Source: JAAXGX01 sp965221595 (GTDB lineage Bacteria > Acidobacteriota > Vicinamibacteria > Vicinamibacterales > UBA8438). From it: DNA of 64,000 nucleotides. The stretch is from positions 992,001 to 1,056,000 of the forward strand of contig OZ244900.1 of the NCBI GenBank assembly GCA_965221595.1, written 5' to 3'. The notes beneath the pieces are model-generated. The model was given only the letters and a program-made list of their open reading frames with translations. It made no database searches and was not told where the DNA came from. This document shows positions 62,089 through 64,000 of the stretch, piece by piece. Position 1 is the first letter of the stretch, and the number at the start of each line of letters is the position of its first letter. The translations under genes were made by a program, and so were the position numbers.

Positions 62089-63399
62089 TCAATCTCCGAT
62101 GCGGAGGCCGTACGCCTCCATGCCGTGCTCGCCGACGTCGAGGCCCAGGCGCTCCTCGTCGGCGCTGACCCGCAGTCCCATGGCCAGCTTGAGCGCGAAG
62201 AAGATGAGCAGCGCCGCGGCGAACGAGAAGGCGCCGTAGGCGAGTACGCCGATCAACTGGGTCAGCAGCGAGTGGTCGGCACTGAAGATCCCGACGGCCA
62301 GCGTGCCCCACACACCGCATACGAGGTGCACCGACACGGCGCCGACCGGATCGTCGAGACGCCGGCGGTCGATGAAGATCACCGAGCCGACGACGATGAG
62401 GCCCGCGATGAAGCCGATGAGCATCGCCGCGTTGACGCTCACGACGTCGGCCCCGGCGGTGATACCCACCAGGCCGGCCAGCGCGCCGTTGAGGATCATG
62501 GAGAGATCCGGCTTGTGCTGAATGCCCCACGAGGCTGCCATGGCGCCGAGCACGCCGGTCGCCGCCGCCAGGGAGGTGGTGACGAATACCAGCGACACCA
62601 GCTCGGGATCCGCGCTGAGCACCGAGCCGCCGTTGAATCCGAACCACCCCAGCCACAGGAGAAAGACCCCGATGGTGGCCAGCGGCATGTTGTGCCCGGC
62701 GATTACCTTGATTCTGCCGTTCGCGTATTTGCCCAGCCGCGGGCCCAGGACAATGATGCCCGCCAGGCCGCCCCAACCGCCCACCGAGTGCACCAGCGTG
62801 GAGCCCGCGAAATCGTAGAAGCCCAGGGCGTCGAGCCAGCCGCCGCCCCACTTCCACGAACCGGCAATCGTGTAGATGAACGCGACGTAGACGGTGGTGA
62901 ACACCAGGAAGGAGGAGAGCTTGATGCGCTCGGCCACGGCGCCGGACACGATGGTGGCGGCGGTGGCCGCGAACATCGCCTGGAAGATGAAGTCCGTCCA
63001 GTAGGTGTAGCCGCCGTCCGCGTAGGCCGCGGTGTTGCCCTCGGGGCCCGGGTCGAGGCCGAAGCCGGCGAAACCGAGGAACTGCCCGAGCGAGAAGTCA
63101 CCCGGGTACATCAGGTTGAAGCCCACGACAGCGTAGGTGACCAGCCCGATGGAGACGACCGCGGTGTTCTTGAAGAGGATGTTCACCGAGTTCTTGGCCT
63201 GCGTCAGCCCGGACTCGAGACACGCGAATCCGAGGTGCATGATGAACACCAGGAACGTGGCCACGAGCATCCAGGTGTTGTTGGTCGTGAACATCTCCGG
63301 AGAGGTTTCCTGCGCGTACCCCAGGTATGGCGTCAGCACCAGCAGCAGGAGTGCCAGTGCGCCGTATCGCACGAACGAATTCCCGGAACGTTTCTTCAT
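62089..63399 (-). CDS. amt: ammonium transporter
   Basis: A 436-residue trimeric channel with a signal peptide (ending near YAQE) and 11 membrane helices. Conserved: VFIMHLGFACLESGLTQAKN, DFIFQAMFAATAATIVSGAVAERI, DFAGSTLVHSVGGWGGLAG with the first pore His, and GAVSVHLVCGVWGTLAVG with the second. It moves ammonium across the inner membrane and is blocked by unmodified GlnK. ATG 63399 has GAGGAA before it; an ATG at 63420 is possible. It lies 42 bases behind glnK, the classic glnK-amt pair. Confidence 0.95.
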   Translation of the reverse strand: MKKRSGNSFVRYGALALLLLVLTPYLGYAQETSPEMFTTNNTWMLVATFLVFIMHLGFACLESGLTQAKNSVNILFKNTAVVSIGLVTYAVVGFNLMYPGDFSLGQFLGFAGFGLDPGPEGNTAAYADGGYTYWTDFIFQAMFAATAATIVSGAVAERIKLSSFLVFTTVYVAFIYTIAGSWKWGGGWLDALGFYDFAGSTLVHSVGGWGGLAGIIVLGPRLGKYANGRIKVIAGHNMPLATIGVFLLWLGWFGFNGGSVLSADPELVSLVFVTTSLAAATGVLGAMAASWGIQHKPDLSMILNGALAGLVGITAGADVVSVNAAMLIGFIAGLIVVGSVIFIDRRRLDDPVGAVSVHLVCGVWGTLAVGIFSADHSLLTQLIGVLAYGAFSFAAALLIFFALKLAMGLRVSADEERLGLDVGEHGMEAYGLRIGD

Positions 63400-63441
63400 G
63401 ATGGGTTCCTCGAACTGCATGACGGGTTTCACCACGGGCTG

Positions 63442-63780
63442 CTAGAGCGCCGCCGCGCCGGCTTCCCCGGTTCGGATGCGGACGGCCTCGCCCATGTCGC
63501 TGACGAAGATCTTGCCGTCGCCTATCTCGCCGGTCCGCGCCGACTCGGTGATGACCGCGACGACGCTCTCGACCCGCTCGTCGTCGGTCACGATCTCGAC
63601 CTTGATCTTGGGGACGAAGTCGACGGAGTACTCGGCGCCCCGATAGATCTCCGTGTGTCCCTTCTGCCGGCCGAAGCCGCGAACCTCGGTGACGGTGAGC
63701 CCCTGGATGCCCTCTTTCGACAGGGCGTCCCGCACTTCGTCCAGCGTATGAGGCTTGATGATGGCGGTGATGAGTTTCAT
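63442..63780 (-). CDS. glnK: PII protein paired with the ammonium transporter
   Basis: A 112-residue PII protein with T-loop GRQKGHTEIYRGAEYSV including the uridylylation Tyr, and ATP-site residues in GEIGDGKIFV. It would plug the Amt channel when glutamine is high. ATG 63780 follows GGAGAG at good spacing. First gene of the cluster, with a sigma-54 promoter about 100 bases ahead, so it should rise under nitrogen shortage. Confidence 0.95.
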   Translation of the reverse strand: MKLITAIIKPHTLDEVRDALSKEGIQGLTVTEVRGFGRQKGHTEIYRGAEYSVDFVPKIKVEIVTDDERVESVVAVITESARTGEIGDGKIFVSDMGEAVRIRTGEAGAAAL

Positions 63781-63877
63781 GGCCACTCTCCAGTACGGTC
63801 GTGTGAACGCGTTGCCCGTCGGCGCATGCCGTGCCCGGTGCCACGGTTCGTGCGGCCGGTACGGGTGCCCTACTTCA

Positions 63878-63895
63878 CTGCAAGATGCGGGCCAA
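63878..63895 (-). promoter_or_regulatory. sigma-54 promoter of the glnK-amt cluster
   Basis: The minus strand reads TTGGCCCGCATCTTGCAG: GG and GC exactly ten bases apart, with TTGGC-x-CG at -24 and TTGCA at -12. The start point would be near 63866, about 85 bases before glnK. It implies control by RpoN and an NtrC-type activator, whose genes are not in the window. Confidence 0.75.
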
Positions 63896-64000
63896 CTCTT
63901 GCCGCAGTGGATCGACGAAACGCGCCGCGAATCGGGGGCGTACGGTTGCCACGCGAATCCGGGTGGTGGGATGGAAATACGAAAATGTAGTTTATCGGAA

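Noticed and set aside
1..64000. CRISPR arrays, rRNA or tRNA genes
   Set aside because: None seen: no regularly spaced repeats and no cloverleaf or rRNA-like sequence were found by eye.

Overview
The window is GC-rich (roughly two thirds G+C) chromosomal DNA. The gene content looks like an uncultured Acidobacteriota, most like the Vicinamibacteria: a DUF5916 outer-membrane protein, a DUF1587/1592/1588/1585 cytochrome-type protein paired with a DUF1552 Tat protein and a secreted ankyrin protein, secreted 'DPDLQGNW' proteins, TorF-like porins, PQQ synthesis and a secreted PQQ dehydrogenase. The taxonomic assignment is inference from gene families; there is no rRNA in the window.

Layout. (1) 1-9229: host genes for extracytoplasmic oxidative metabolism and uptake: truncated DUF5916 protein, EF-hand lipoprotein, Tat-exported intradiol dioxygenase, haem c/monooxygenase-like protein, secreted unknown, GntP permease, SEC-C membrane protein, amidase. 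(2) About 9.3-30.2 kb: a mosaic mobile and defence island. It holds an internally deleted hsdM ghost, an A+T-rich gene with a HEPN-like RN...H motif, a nucleotidyltransferase/HicB ghost, a DUF1998 (DrmB-like) ghost, an intact type I restriction-modification operon (hsdR-hsdM-hsdS), a decayed IS256 transposase, an HTH/S24-type regulator behind a perfect inverted-repeat operator candidate, divergent mobC and mobA around an RSF1010-like oriT, transposase remnants, an intact overlapping three-gene operon ending in a ComEC-like metallo-beta-lactamase-fold enzyme, and a P4-type integrase at the right edge. Both mobA and the integrase carry an in-frame TAG. (3) 30.2-43.3 kb: PQQ-dependent dehydrogenase, DUF1592-DUF1552-ankyrin operon, HpcH/HpaI-type protein, metallo-hydrolase, two tandem secreted paralogues, M20 peptidase. 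(4) 43.3-48 kb: MATE transporter, then pqqABCDE, whose 23-residue pqqA has a good promoter in front of it. (5) 48.2-55.5 kb: tag, a PEGA protein, a two-domain cyclophilin, the lysine/diaminopimelate operon dapB-dapA-dapD-dapE, and a quinone oxidoreductase. (6) 55.7-63.9 kb: a nitrogen-assimilation cluster on the minus strand, glnK-amt-two TorF-like porins-glnD-glnB-glnA, with an excellent sigma-54 promoter in front of the first gene.

How they fit together. The pqq operon supplies the cofactor for the PQQ dehydrogenase 13 kb away. GlnD, the two PII proteins, the ammonium channel and the adenylylatable glutamine synthetase form one sensing and assimilation unit. The island carries one live restriction system, one live three-gene operon of unknown role and the debris of several older defence modules, as expected of a recurrent insertion hot spot between the amidase and PQQ-dehydrogenase genes.
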